Source: CAIWHR01 sp963786625 (lineage in GTDB: Bacteria > Pseudomonadota > Gammaproteobacteria > Burkholderiales > Casimicrobiaceae). From it: a stretch of DNA of 64,000 bases. Shown one piece after another: positions 34,584 through 44,207 of this stretch; positions within the stretch are counted from its first letter, which is position 1, and each line of letters begins with the position of its first letter. Location of the stretch: NCBI GenBank assembly GCA_963786625.1, contig CAWAZS010000002.1, forward strand, positions 1 to 64,000, in the 5' to 3' direction. The notes under the pieces were generated by a model. The model saw only the letters and a program-made list of their open reading frames with translations, made no database searches and was not told the origin of the DNA. The position numbers were made by a program, and so were the translations under genes.

Positions 34584-35357
34584 TCAATACGCCGCCGAGA
34601 ATCCGCCGTCGACATAGAGCAGGTGGCCGGTCACGTAGTCCGCGGCCGACGACGCGAGGAACACCGCCGCGCCGGCGATTTCGGGGGGCTCGCCCCAGCG
34701 TCCGGCCGGGGTGCGGCGCGCCACCCATGCCGAGAACTCGGCGTCGGCGATGAGCGCGGCATTCATCTCCGTCCTGAAGAAGCCCGGGGAGATCCCGTTC
34801 ACCTGGACGTTGTGCGGCGCGAGCTCCACGGCGAGGGCGCGGGTCAGCATCCTGAGCGCGCCTTTGCTCGCCGCGTACGGAACGATGTTCGGGCGCCCGA
34901 GGTCGGAGGCGAGCGAGCAGACGTTGATGATCTTGCCGCGCCGGCGCGCCTTCATCGCCGGCAGCAGCGCGCGCGTGACGAGGAACGGCCCGTCGAGGTT
35001 CGCGGCCATCAACGCCCGCCACTCGCCGGGCGCGAATTCCTCGAGCGGCTTGCGCTGGTTCATCGCGGCGTTGTTGACGAGAATGTCGACGGGGCCCAGC
35101 TCGCGCTCGATGTCCGCGATGCCGGAATCGACCGCCGCAGCGTCGGTCACGTCGAAGGCGGCGATCCGCGCCTCGATGCCGTCGCGGGCAAGCGCGGCGG
35201 CGGCGGCAGCCAGCTTGTCGCGGTTGCGGCCGTTGAGAACGATCCCCGACCCCGCGCCACCGAGGCCGCGGGCGATCGCCAAGCCCAGCCCCGATCCGCC
35301 GCCGGTGACGAGCGCCCGCTTGCCGGCAAGATCGAAGGGATGCGATGCGCCTGCCAC
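34584..35357 (-). CDS. SDR oxidoreductase, gluconate 5-dehydrogenase-like
   Basis: This is a classical short-chain dehydrogenase of 257 residues: the NAD(P) loop VTGGGSGLGLAIA, NNAAMNQRKP, and the active-site Ser with YAASK (Tyr and Lys) after NVCSLASDLGRP. The pattern MNQRKPLEEF, followed by RTPAGRWGEPPEIAGAAVFLAS and ending YVDGGF, resembles gluconate 5-dehydrogenases (Ga5DH/IdnO), so a sugar-acid substrate is plausible but unproven. The start is taken as the GTG at 35357 (VAGASHPFDL), 8 nt after the dapB stop; no Shine-Dalgarno is seen, so translation may be coupled to dapB. Confidence 0.8.
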   Translation of the reverse strand: MAGASHPFDLAGKRALVTGGGSGLGLAIARGLGGAGSGIVLNGRNRDKLAAAAAALARDGIEARIAAFDVTDAAAVDSGIADIERELGPVDILVNNAAMNQRKPLEEFAPGEWRALMAANLDGPFLVTRALLPAMKARRRGKIINVCSLASDLGRPNIVPYAASKGALRMLTRALAVELAPHNVQVNGISPGFFRTEMNAALIADAEFSAWVARRTPAGRWGEPPEIAGAAVFLASSAADYVTGHLLYVDGGFSAAY

Positions 35358-35364
35358 GGTTTGG

Positions 35365-36180
35365 CTATCGCAGACCGAGGACGTCCCGCATGTCGGCAAG
35401 ACCCGGACGGCCCGCCGCGCGGCGCCCCGCGACGAAATGCGCGGCACGCAGGGCGCCGGCCGCGAAGTTCTGGCGCGACGTCGCCTTGTGCGCGAGCTCG
35501 ACCCGCTCTCCTGCGCCCGCGAAGATCACGGTGTGCTCGCCGACCACGTCGCCGCCGCGCAGACTGGCGAAGCCGATGGCTCCGGCCCTGCGCTCGCCGG
35601 TCACGCCCTGGCGCGCGTAGACGGCGCAGTCGGCCAGCGCGCGCCCGCCGCCGCGCGCCGCCGCTTCGCCGAGACCCAGCGCCGTGCCCGACGGCGCGTC
35701 GACCTTGTGCCGGTGGTGCATCTCGACGATCTCGATGTCGTAGCCGGGGCCGAGCCGCTGCGCTGCCGTCTCGACGAGTGCGAGGAGCACGTTGACGCCG
35801 ACGCTCATGTTCGGCGCGAACACCACCGGGACGCTGCCTGCGTATCCCGCGAGCTCCGCCTTCTGCGCGTCCGAGAGGCCGGTCGTGCCGACCACGGCAC
35901 CGGTCCCGGCCCGCGCGCACGCGGCGAGGTGCCTGAGGGTGCCCTCGGGACGGGTGAAATCGATCAGCACGTCGGCGGCGCGCGCCGCCGCATCGACATC
36001 GGTCGCAACGACGATGCCGGTCTCCCGGCCGAAGCGCTCGCCGGCGTCGCGGCCGGCCGCCGCACTGCCGGGGACGTCGAACGCGGCGGCGAGCATCAGC
36101 CCGGGGTCGGCGAGCACTGCCTCGATCAGCGCCTGCCCCATCCGCCCGCCGGCGCCCGCGACGGCGACGCGCACGCCCAT
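35365..36180 (-). CDS. dapB: 4-hydroxy-tetrahydrodipicolinate reductase
   Basis: DapB reduces hydroxy-tetrahydrodipicolinate in lysine and diaminopimelate synthesis. The 271-residue protein has the NAD(P) loop VAVAGAGGRMGQALIE, GTTGLS, FAPNMSVGVNVL and the catalytic EMHHRHKVDAPSGTAL. The ATG at 36180 lies 3 nt after the bamE stop, so the pair is translated from one transcript. bamE-dapB is a frequent betaproteobacterial order. Confidence 0.96.
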   Translation of the reverse strand: MGVRVAVAGAGGRMGQALIEAVLADPGLMLAAAFDVPGSAAAGRDAGERFGRETGIVVATDVDAAARAADVLIDFTRPEGTLRHLAACARAGTGAVVGTTGLSDAQKAELAGYAGSVPVVFAPNMSVGVNVLLALVETAAQRLGPGYDIEIVEMHHRHKVDAPSGTALGLGEAAARGGGRALADCAVYARQGVTGERRAGAIGFASLRGGDVVGEHTVIFAGAGERVELAHKATSRQNFAAGALRAAHFVAGRRAAGRPGLADMRDVLGLR

Positions 36181-36182
36181 CG

Positions 36183-36677
36183 TCACTTCTTCCCGAAGAG
36201 GTCGAGCAGCCTTTCGAACCAGGAGCGCTGGTCGGTCCACATCTCTTCGCTCGAGGCCCGCGCAAGGGCCTCGCGATTGAGCTCGGCCACCGACGCCGGC
36301 ATCTCGTCGCCTTCCCAGCGCGCGACCTTGTCGGCGACGAAGTACACGGTGAAGGTGCGATGCTCCACGACGCGGCCCTGCCGCGTGAACTCGTAGACGT
36401 AATCCCAGCGCTCGTCGCGGAACGGGCTGACGAGCAATGGCGTGCCGAGGAGTTGCCGGACCTGCACCTTGGTCTGACCGACCTTGAGCTTGTCCACCAT
36501 GTCCTGCGACAGGTAGTTGCCCTGGTTGATGTCGAGCTTGTAGATGCCGAACGAGCGCAGCGTCGGAAGATAGGTGTCGACCGTCGCGCAACCCGAGGCC
36601 AGCACGGCGGCGAGCGCGATCGCCGCGGCGGCAAGGCGGCGCGGGGAGCGGTGTTCGGGCGAGGGGATCGGGCTCAC
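36183..36677 (-). CDS. bamE: Outer membrane protein assembly factor BamE (SmpA/OmlA lipoprotein)
   Basis: BamE is a lipoprotein of the BAM complex that inserts beta-barrel outer-membrane proteins. It has a signal peptide ending in the lipobox LASGC (Cys near residue 30), then the SmpA/OmlA fold with YKLDINQGNYLSQDMVDKLK, GQTKVQVRQLLGTPLL and RDERWDYVYEF. The start is set at the GTG at 36677 (VSPIPSPEHR); no in-frame ATG lies near a better site. The C-terminal tail extends past the family core. It is divergent from fur, a standard arrangement. Confidence 0.92.
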   Translation of the reverse strand: MSPIPSPEHRSPRRLAAAAIALAAVLASGCATVDTYLPTLRSFGIYKLDINQGNYLSQDMVDKLKVGQTKVQVRQLLGTPLLVSPFRDERWDYVYEFTRQGRVVEHRTFTVYFVADKVARWEGDEMPASVAELNREALARASSEEMWTDQRSWFERLLDLFGKK

Positions 36678-36804
36678 GTGCCTGTGTTTTTTGCGGTGGG
36701 ACCAGCTATTATAGCCGCGCCGCTGCGCCTGCCCGGACGACCGGGCGGATCGCGCCGCGCCGGCCTTCCCGACCCCGCAATCCGCCGACCCGGAGTCCGC
36801 CGCC

Positions 36805-37245
36805 ATGTCCTCGCCGAAAGACCTGAAGAACGCCGGGCTCAAGGCGACGGCGCCGCGGCTCAAGATCATCAATCTCTTCGAGGCGTCGAAGGTCCGGCAC
36901 CTGACCGCCGAAGACGTCTACCGGCAGCTGCTGGCCGAGGGCCTCGACGTCGGGCTCGCCACCGTCTATCGCGTGCTGACCCAGTTCGAGCAGGCCGGCC
37001 TCCTCGTGCGCCACCATTTCGAATCCGGAAAGGCCGTGTTCGAGTTGAACGAAGGCCGGCACCACGACCATATCGTCTGCATGCAATGCGGTCGCGTCGA
37101 GGAGTTCTACGACCCCGGAATCGAGAAACGGCAGATCGCGGTGGCGCGCGAGCGCGGATTCCAGATCTCCGAGCACGCGCTGTACCTGTATGCGGAGTGC
37201 GTGAAGCCGCGCTGCCCGCACCGAAAGAGCGGCGGACACAACTGA
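36805..37245 (+). CDS. fur: Ferric uptake regulator Fur
   Basis: Fur is the iron-responsive repressor. The 146-residue protein has a winged-helix DNA-binding half (LTAEDVYRQLL, GLATVYRVLTQFEQAGL) and a metal-binding dimerisation half (GRHHDHIVCMQCGRVEEF, and the second cysteine pair ECVKPRC). A TATTAT about 90 bp upstream (36709-36714) may be its -10. It sits divergent to bamE with a 127-bp shared control region. Confidence 0.96.
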   Translation: MSSPKDLKNAGLKATAPRLKIINLFEASKVRHLTAEDVYRQLLAEGLDVGLATVYRVLTQFEQAGLLVRHHFESGKAVFELNEGRHHDHIVCMQCGRVEEFYDPGIEKRQIAVARERGFQISEHALYLYAECVKPRCPHRKSGGHN

Positions 37246-37311
37246 CGCCGGAGCCCGCCGTACGCGGCCGGCGGCGTGCGCGCGGCGTCCGCCGCCGCAT
37301 GACCAGTCATT

Positions 37312-38883
37312 TCAAGTATCGACGTCCGCCGCGGGCGTCGCGTCCGGCCTGATGTCGCGCCGGTTGAACTGGGCGAGGCGGAACCCGAGCAGCCAGAGCG
37401 CGCCGAAGTAGGCGGCGGCGCCGGCAGCGCACACGCCGGCCAGGCGTCCGACCTTGGGCCACAGCGTCGCCGAAAGCCAGAACGACGCGGGCCCGCCCAG
37501 CCAGAGCAGGACGGCGGCCAGGACGAACAGCGCGACGGCGAGCTTCGAGACGAACATGAGCCAGCCCGGACTCGGCCGGTAGATCCCGCGCTTTCTCAGG
37601 AACCAGAACAGCAGCCCGGCGTTGACGCAGGCGCCGATCGACGTCGACAGCGTCAGGCCGGCGTGGCCGAGCGGAAACATCAGGATCACGGCGAACGTCT
37701 GCGACACCAGCACGGTCACGAACGCGATCTTCACCGGCGTCGCCATGATCTGGCGCGCGTAGAAGCCGGGCGCCAGGATCTTCACCACGATCAGCCCCAG
37801 CAGCCCCGCGCTGTAGCCCAGGAGCGCGGTGCGGGTCTGCACGACGTCGTTGACCGTGAACTGCCCGTACTTGTACAGCGTCGCTATCAGCGGGATCGCC
37901 AGCACCCAGAGCGCGAGCGCCGCCGGCAGGGCGAGCATGAACGCGAGGCGCAGTCCCCAGTCGAGCAGCGACCGGTAATGCTCCGGGTCCGCATCGGCGT
38001 GGGATTTCGCGAGCGACGGCAGAAGCACGGTGCCCAGCGCCACGCCGAGAAGCGCGCCCGGGAACTCCATCAGGCGGTCGGCGTAGGTGATCCACGAGAT
38101 GCGCCCGTCGCCCAGCGCCGCCGCGAGCTGCGTGTTGATGAGCGCCGAGATCTGCGCCGCCGACACGCCGAGCACTGCGGGTCCCATCGCCGCGAGCACC
38201 CGCCGCACGCCCTCGTCGCGCCAGTCGAAGCGCGGTCCGACGAGCATTCCGATCTTCGCCAGCGGACGCAGCTGCAGCACGAGCTGCGCGATGCCCCCGA
38301 TGAACACACCCCAGGCAAGCGCCTTGATCGGCGGATCGAAATACGGCGCGAGAAACAGCGCTGCGCCGATGATCGACAGGTTGAGGAGCACCGGCGTGAA
38401 CGCGGGGATCGCGAATTGCCGGTACACGTTGAGCACGCCTCCCGCCAAGGAGACGAGCGACACGAACATCAGGTAGGGAAAGACGATCCGGATCATCTCG
38501 GCGGTGAGCTCGAGCTTGCCCGGCGTCCGCGCGAATGCCCCGGCCAGCACATAGACGAGCCACGGCGCGGCCAGCACGCCGATCACCGTGACCCCGAGCA
38601 GGACGAGCGCGAGCAGCGTGCCGACCCGTCCCATCAGGGCCCGGGTCTCGTCGAGCCCGCGCTGCCGCCGATACTCGGCGAAGATCGGAACGAACGCCTG
38701 CGAGAACGCCCCCTCGGCGAACAGCCGGCGCAGGATGTTCGGCAGGCGGAACGCCGCCTCGAAGGCGTCCATCTGCAGCCCCGCCCCGAACGCGGCCGCC
38801 TTCAGGCTTTCGCGGGCGAGTCCGGTGATCCGTGAGAGGAGCGTCATCCCGCTGACCGTCGAGACCGCCCGCAGCAGATTCAA
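37312..38883 (-). CDS. murJ: Lipid II flippase MurJ
   Basis: MurJ moves lipid II across the inner membrane for peptidoglycan synthesis. The 523-residue protein has about 14 hydrophobic helices and the MVF signatures GMTLLSRITGLARE at the N-terminus, FRLPNILRRLFAEGAFSQAFVP, and GFYARQIMATPVKIA. The start is the TTG at 38883 (MNLLRAVSTVSG), preceded by GGAG at 6-nt spacing. It is convergent with fur and divergent from rpsT, the usual murJ-rpsT neighbourhood. Confidence 0.95.
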   Translation of the reverse strand: MNLLRAVSTVSGMTLLSRITGLARESLKAAAFGAGLQMDAFEAAFRLPNILRRLFAEGAFSQAFVPIFAEYRRQRGLDETRALMGRVGTLLALVLLGVTVIGVLAAPWLVYVLAGAFARTPGKLELTAEMIRIVFPYLMFVSLVSLAGGVLNVYRQFAIPAFTPVLLNLSIIGAALFLAPYFDPPIKALAWGVFIGGIAQLVLQLRPLAKIGMLVGPRFDWRDEGVRRVLAAMGPAVLGVSAAQISALINTQLAAALGDGRISWITYADRLMEFPGALLGVALGTVLLPSLAKSHADADPEHYRSLLDWGLRLAFMLALPAALALWVLAIPLIATLYKYGQFTVNDVVQTRTALLGYSAGLLGLIVVKILAPGFYARQIMATPVKIAFVTVLVSQTFAVILMFPLGHAGLTLSTSIGACVNAGLLFWFLRKRGIYRPSPGWLMFVSKLAVALFVLAAVLLWLGGPASFWLSATLWPKVGRLAGVCAAGAAAYFGALWLLGFRLAQFNRRDIRPDATPAADVDT

Positions 38884-39011
38884 TGCGGTCTCCGGGGGGC
38901 CGGCGCGGCAGGGCGCGGAGCGGGCCTGCATGGCACGCGGGGCATGACGGGAGGTGGCGCGGCGACGGGCATTCGGGAAGGGGAAGGCACGCGCGCGCCA
39001 CCGGGGGCGTC

Positions 39012-39040
39012 TTGCACGGCCAGCGATAAGCTGCTATTAT
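39012..39040 (+). promoter_or_regulatory. Sigma-70 promoter of rpsT
   Basis: A -35 TTGCAC (39012-39017), 17-bp spacer and -10 TATTAT (39035-39040) stand 46 bp before the rpsT start. Spacing and position fit a strong housekeeping promoter. Confidence 0.65.
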
Positions 39041-39086
39041 GCTTGGTCTTTTTTCGCTTCTCCAGAACACAGAGGAATTTCGACCC

Positions 39087-39350
39087 ATGGCGAACAGCGC
39101 CCAAGCCCGCAAGCGCGCCCGGCAAGCGACGGAAACCAACAAGCACAACGCGAGCCTCCGGTCTTCGCTGCGCACCGCCGTCAAGCAGGTCAGGAAGTCG
39201 ATCCAGGCCGGAGACAAGGCCGCGGCGATGCAGAAGATGCAGGCGTCGCAGGCGGTCATCGACCGCATCGCGGACAAGAAGATCGTGCACAAGAACCTGG
39301 CGTCGCGGACCAAGTCGCGCCTCGCCCAGGCGATCAAGGCGATGGCCTAG
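39087..39350 (+). CDS. rpsT: 30S ribosomal protein S20
   Basis: S20 binds 16S rRNA during early 30S assembly. The 87-residue, very basic protein matches the family over its full length (MANSAQARKRARQ, then SLRTAVKQVRKSI, HKNLASRTKSRL and IKAMA at the end). It has its own promoter and is followed by a strong terminator, so it is monocistronic. Confidence 0.97.
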   Translation: MANSAQARKRARQATETNKHNASLRSSLRTAVKQVRKSIQAGDKAAAMQKMQASQAVIDRIADKKIVHKNLASRTKSRLAQAIKAMA

Positions 39351-39379
39351 TCCCACTCGCTTCCCGCACTTCCCGTCAA

Positions 39380-39402
39380 GGGCGCCTCCGGGCGCCCTTT
39401 TT
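39380..39402 (+). terminator. Rho-independent terminator of rpsT
   Basis: GGGCGCC and GGCGCCC pair perfectly over 7 bp around a TCCG loop and are followed by TTTTT. It lies 30 nt after the rpsT stop. Confidence 0.9.
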
Positions 39403-39690
39403 CGCTGGCGCGACGCCATCCGCGTCCGGGCGAGCGCACGACGAGCGACTGCGCCTGCAGCGACGCCCCCGGAGCGCGAAAAGTCCCCGAAACGATCGTG
39501 GGCATGGCGATTGCTTAGCAGCTTCCAATGCGTTGCCAGCGCGGCCGGCGTTGGGATCCGGAAGCCGTTCTGCGCGGCCGATCCTGGCGCGCCGGCAGCC
39601 AGTGCCGTCCGGAAGTGCCCTCGTGCCGAACAAGACCACCGCACTCGAAGGTGACCTTCGCCATTCCGGCGCGCCGCCCCCAGCGGTCGC
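39403..39690. other. Intergenic region before the GGDEF gene, nothing recognised
   Basis: These 288 bp between the rpsT terminator and the chosen GGDEF start are GC-rich. The downstream reading frame happens to stay open through the region, but the amino-acid composition upstream of 39691 is not protein-like (Arg/Pro/Ser-rich) and the rpsT terminator precedes it. No promoter or RNA was recognised. Confidence 0.4.
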
Positions 39691-41845
39691 CATGGCCGGC
39701 CGCCACCTCCCGCCGCCGGGCCCCCGCCCGCCGGGCGCAGGGTGGCGGACGGGATTTCGCGTCCTGATTTGCCGGCTGTCGTCAGTCGCTGCGCTCGTGC
39801 TGCTCAGCGCGCTCGCTTCGACGTCCGCGGCCGTCGCGGCGGAGCCGGCCGTGCCGCCGCCGCAGGAGATCGAAACCTACCTCTACGCGTATCCGAAGCG
39901 TGCGCTCACGGAGCTGGCGACGCTGGTGGCGCGGCCCGGCAACAGCCTGACGTCCGAGCGCCGCCTCGTCTATGCCCTCTATGGCCAGACCATGGTCGCG
40001 GCAGGCAGGAGCACGGAAGCGGTCGAGCTCGCCGAGCATCTCGAACGGCAGGCGAGTGCCCGGCGCGATCCGCTGATCCTCGCGACCGCCCGGCTCATCC
40101 GCGCCAATGCCGAATCGCGGGCGGGGGATGCCGCCAAGGCGAATGCGCTGGCGAAGGAAGGGCGCGCGCTGCTGAAAGACGCCCGCGACCCCTACCTCGC
40201 CTACTGGGCCGCAATCACCATCGGTGTCACCGCCCGCGGCCGCGGCCAGCTCGACGAGTCGCTCGCCAACCTGCAGGAAGCGCTGGCGTTCGCCGAGAGC
40301 GCCGACAACACCTACCGCCGGTCCAACGCGCTCTACCAGCTCGCTCAGCTGTACCTGGCGCTCAAGCAGCCGCAGAACGCGCTCGATGCGAGCCAGCAGG
40401 CCTTCCGCTTCGCCGAGGCCTCGTCCAACGCGTTGGGCATGGCCAAGGCACGGATGGCGGAGTCCGCGGCGCTGGAGCTGCTGAACGATCCGGTGCGCGA
40501 GCTCGCGACGATGGAGGACGCGCTGGCGATCGCGCGCAAGGCGCGTTCGAAGGTCGCAGAGGGACTGGCGCTGATCAATCTCGCCGACATACGCCTGCGG
40601 CGCCGGCAGTACGCCGAGGCGCTGGACCTCTCGCGCGGTTCCCTCGCCCTCGCCCGGGAGTTCAACGACGTCGGCGCAATGGCGACGAGCAAGGCAAACA
40701 TGGGCTTCGCGCTGTTCGGCCTCGGCCGGGTGGCCGAAGGCAAGCGCCTTGCCGACGATGCGCTCACCGACTACGAGCGCACCGGCGCGACGGCCGAAAT
40801 CGCGTCGCTGCTGGGCGAGTACAGCCAGTACCTCGAGAGGTCGGGCGATTACAAGACGGCGCTGGCGCTCTACCACCGTGAGCGCAAGCTCTACGAGGAG
40901 ATCGCCGCGGCCGCGCATCACAAGTCGGTGCTCGAGATGCAGGAGAAGTACGAGGCGGAAAAGCGCCGCCGCGAGATCGAGCTGCTCAATCGCCAGAACG
41001 CGCTGAGCTCGGCGGAACTGCAGAACCGGGCGCTGCAGCAGCGCGTCTGGTGGCTGCTCGCCGGCGTCTTCGCGATCTCCTTCATCGTGGTCGCGGCGCT
41101 CTATCGGAAGCTGCGCATCACCAACGGTCTGCTCGCGTCGACGAACCAGGACTTGAGCGTGCGCAGCGTCCGCGACCCGCTGACGGCGCTGTACAACCGC
41201 CGCTACTTCCAGGATTTCATGCGCGACGAGCACAGCCGGCCCGAGCGCCGGCGCCGCAGCGACGGCGACAGGGCGATCCACGCCCTGCTCCTCATCGACA
41301 TCGACATGTTCAAGCAGATCAACGACCGCCACGGACACGCGGCCGGCGACGCGGTCCTCGTCGTCGTCGCCCGCCGCTTGCGCGAAACCCTGCGGGAAAC
41401 CGACATGATCGTTCGCTGGGGCGGCGAGGAATTCCTGGTCTTCGTTCCGGCGACCAGCACCGAGAAGCTGGACGAGATCGCCGCGCGGATCATGGACGCG
41501 ATCGCGGCGGAGCCGATCGTGCACCAGGGTTCCGCGATACGCGTCACCGCGTCGATCGGCTACGCCCCGATGCCGCTGCCTCCGGACAGCGTCGTGCTCT
41601 CCTGGGAGCGCGCGATCAGCCTGGTCGACATGGCGCTGTACATGGCCAAGGTCCATGGCCGCAATCGCGCCTATGGCATACGCGGATTGCGCCGCAGCGA
41701 CGACGAGGCCCTCGCGACCATCGAGCGCGATCTGGAAAAGGCCTGGGAGGGCGGGATGGTCGATATGCACCTGCAGCCGGGCCCAGCCATCGCCACGACC
41801 CCGATACTGGAGCCGCACAGGGCGCTGACGCACACCGGCGGCTGA
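39691..41845 (+). CDS. TPR-repeat diguanylate cyclase (GGDEF), membrane anchored
   Basis: This is a predicted cyclic-di-GMP synthase of 717 residues. A signal or anchor helix lies near residues 30-50 (ALVLLSALASTSAAVAA). A large periplasmic array of TPR-like helices follows (about 60-430, for example RRSNALYQLAQLYLALKQPQNALDASQQA-type units), then a short coiled coil (EKYEAEKRRREIELL), a membrane helix (about 453-472) and a cytoplasmic GGDEF domain. The active site reads GGEEF near residue 577 and the inhibitory I-site RETD lies five residues upstream, so an active, feedback-controlled enzyme is expected. There is no EAL domain. The ATG at 39691 is the best start, but a later one at the signal sequence is possible. 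Confidence 0.85.
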
Positions 41846-41871
41846 GCGCCCCGATCGCCCCGCGTCGGAAC

Positions 41872-43083
41872 CTAGCTGCTGGCTGCCGCGAGGGGCGCCG
41901 GCCGCACGCCGCTGAGGAGGTAGGCGATGAGGTCGCGCACCGGCCGGATCTCGCTGCCGAACGGCAGCGCCGACGCGCCCCGGAAGAACAGCCCCTTCGC
42001 GACGTCGCCGCGCAACGCTGCGGCTAGCTGCATGTCGATGCAGAACTGACCGATCTTCGCGATGCCGTCGCGCAGCCCGCACTGGATCAGGCAGTCGAAC
42101 TTGAGCGTGCACCGCGGCTTCTTGTGCGCGACCGCCGAGAGCTTCGGCAGGTACTTGAGGTAGGTCGTGAGCCACGGCGTGCGCACGGCACGCGCGGGGA
42201 GCCCGGCCACGCTCATGAACTCGACGATGTCCTCGGGCTTGGCACCGGCCAGGACGCGCTTGAACTCGATGTCGGCGTCGCCTTCCTCGGTCACCGCGAA
42301 CGCCGTTCCGATCTGCACCGCGGCGGCGCCCCGCGACAGAAGATCGCGGACGCGCTCGTGCGAGTTGATTCCGCCCGCGGGGATCAGCGGCACCGCGCCG
42401 TCGGCGATGCCCTCGGCGCGGAAGAAGGCGAGGACGTCCGGAAGCACGCGTTCGAAATCGAAGCGCGGATCGGCGAGGTCCTCGATCTTCGCGGCACCGA
42501 GGTGGCCGCCTGCGTAGCGCGGATGCTCGATAACGATCGCGTCGGGCAGGCGCCCCTTGCGCATCCACTTCTTCACGACCAGCTGGATGCCGCGCGCGTC
42601 CGACAGGATCGGGATCAGCGCGACGTCCGGATGCTCGCTGGCGAGCTCCGGAAGATCGAGCGGAAGCCCCGCCCCGACGACAACGGCATCCGCGCCGCTC
42701 GCGCATGCCTGCCTCACGTAACGCGCGTAGTCGGAGAGCGCGCGCATCACGTTGACCGCGACCATGCCGCGCCCGTTGGCGATCGCCTTCGCACCGCGGA
42801 TCTCGCGCGAGAGCGCCTCGAGATTGGCCGCGTCGATCGTCGCCCGGTCCGAATGCGCGCTCGCCTGCATCAGGTCCGGATGGTGGCGGCGCAGATCGAC
42901 GCTCGCGATCGTGCCCACCGCGTCGAGGCTCGCGACGGTCCCGGCGAGCCGGTGCGCCGAAATGCCGACGCCCATCCCGCCCTGAACGATCGGCAGCAGG
43001 CGGCGACCGCGCACGACGAGGGGCGGCAGGCAGGAGAGCGCGGCCGTCAGGGGATCGGTGACAGCAGGAGCAGGCTCGGTCAT
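41872..43083 (-). CDS. Nitronate monooxygenase family flavoprotein
   Basis: This 403-residue protein is a TIM-barrel FMN enzyme of the nitronate monooxygenase/2-nitropropane dioxygenase family. Seen are LPIVQGGMGVGISAHRLAG at the N-terminus, AVNVM, GADAVVVGAGLPLDLPEL, HPRYAGGHLG, PLIPAGGINSHERV and AAVQIGTAFAVTEE, which form the FMN phosphate site. The C-terminal 100 residues contain an unusual Cys-containing extension (CTLKFDCLIQCGLRDGI) that is longer than in short members. Substrate is not known. It is convergent with the GGDEF gene and divergent from argF. Confidence 0.85.
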   Translation of the reverse strand: MTEPAPAVTDPLTAALSCLPPLVVRGRRLLPIVQGGMGVGISAHRLAGTVASLDAVGTIASVDLRRHHPDLMQASAHSDRATIDAANLEALSREIRGAKAIANGRGMVAVNVMRALSDYARYVRQACASGADAVVVGAGLPLDLPELASEHPDVALIPILSDARGIQLVVKKWMRKGRLPDAIVIEHPRYAGGHLGAAKIEDLADPRFDFERVLPDVLAFFRAEGIADGAVPLIPAGGINSHERVRDLLSRGAAAVQIGTAFAVTEEGDADIEFKRVLAGAKPEDIVEFMSVAGLPARAVRTPWLTTYLKYLPKLSAVAHKKPRCTLKFDCLIQCGLRDGIAKIGQFCIDMQLAAALRGDVAKGLFFRGASALPFGSEIRPVRDLIAYLLSGVRPAPLAAASS

Positions 43084-43252
43084 GGGCTTCCGGACATCAC
43101 CCGCAAACGCAGGCGGAATCCGGCGAGGCTACGCCGCCTGCGATCCGTCGTCTTTGATACCGGTTAAGAACCCTGCCCGGGCCCGATGCGGGTTGCCATG
43201 CTAATATGTTGATTTAATGGGGTTCCGCCGAGTTTCGGTCGAGCCGTATGCC

Positions 43253-44182
43253 ATGTCCCCAGCGTCGCCGAAGCACTTTCTCCAGTTCAGGGACTTCTCG
43301 CTCGAGGAGTTCGACTACCTGATCGAGCGCACGCGCTGGATCAAGGAGCGGTTCAAGCGCTACGAGATCTATCAGCCGCTGCGCGATCGCACGCTCGCCA
43401 TGGTGTTCGAGAAGGCGTCGACGCGCACCCGCGTGTCGTTCGAGGCCGGCATGAATCAGCTGGGCGGCATCGCGATCAACCTGAACCGCGGCGACACGCA
43501 GCTCGCGCGCGGCGAGCCGATCGAGGACGTCGCGCGCGTGATCTCGCGGATGGTCGACGTGGTGATGATCCGCACGTTCGAGCAGTCGATCATCGAGCGC
43601 TTCGCTGCGCACTCGCGCGTTCCGGTGATCAACGGCCTGACCAACGAGTACCATCCCTGCCAGATCCTCGCCGACATCTACACGTACTTCGAGCACCGTG
43701 GCGCGATCCGGGGCAGGACGGTGGCGTGGATCGGCGACTCGAACAACGTCTGCAGCACCTGGCTGCAGGCCGCGGCGATCTTCGACTTCACCGTGCACGT
43801 GTCGACGCCTCCGGGCTACGAGATGACGCCCGAGCGTGCCGGCGTCTCGGGACGAGGTCACTTCCGGTCGTTCGCGGATCCGATGGACGCGTGCCGCGGC
43901 GCGGACCTCGTCACCACCGACGTGTGGACGAGCATGGGATTCGAGGCCGAGAACGATGCGCGCAAGCGCGATTTCGCGAAGTGGATGGTCGATGGCCCGA
44001 TGATGCGCGTGGCGAAACCCGACGCGCTCTTCATGCACTGCCTGCCGGTGCATCGCGGCGAGGAGGTCGCGGCCGAGGTGATCGACGGTCCCCAGTCCGT
44101 GGTCTGGGACGAAGCGGAAAACAGGTTGCACGCACAGAAGGCGCTGCTCGAGTTTCTCGTCTGCGGTCGCGTCAATCCATAG
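43253..44182 (+). CDS. argF: Ornithine carbamoyltransferase
   Basis: ArgF makes citrulline from ornithine and carbamoyl phosphate (from CarAB in this window). The 309-residue protein has the carbamoyl-phosphate loop EKASTRTRVSFE, EYHPCQILAD, GDSNNVCST and the catalytic FMHCLPVHRGEEV. The ATG at 43253 (MSPASPKHFLQFRDF) gives the family length; an in-frame ATG at 43217 would add 12 residues. The next gene starts 25 nt after the stop. Confidence 0.96.
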   Translation: MSPASPKHFLQFRDFSLEEFDYLIERTRWIKERFKRYEIYQPLRDRTLAMVFEKASTRTRVSFEAGMNQLGGIAINLNRGDTQLARGEPIEDVARVISRMVDVVMIRTFEQSIIERFAAHSRVPVINGLTNEYHPCQILADIYTYFEHRGAIRGRTVAWIGDSNNVCSTWLQAAAIFDFTVHVSTPPGYEMTPERAGVSGRGHFRSFADPMDACRGADLVTTDVWTSMGFEAENDARKRDFAKWMVDGPMMRVAKPDALFMHCLPVHRGEEVAAEVIDGPQSVVWDEAENRLHAQKALLEFLVCGRVNP

Positions 44183-44207
44183 CGTCGGACAAGCGCAGGA
44201 GACGGTC

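Noticed and set aside
39403..39690. Extension of the GGDEF gene upstream to 38954
   Set aside because: It would run across the rpsT gene and its terminator; composition is not protein-like.
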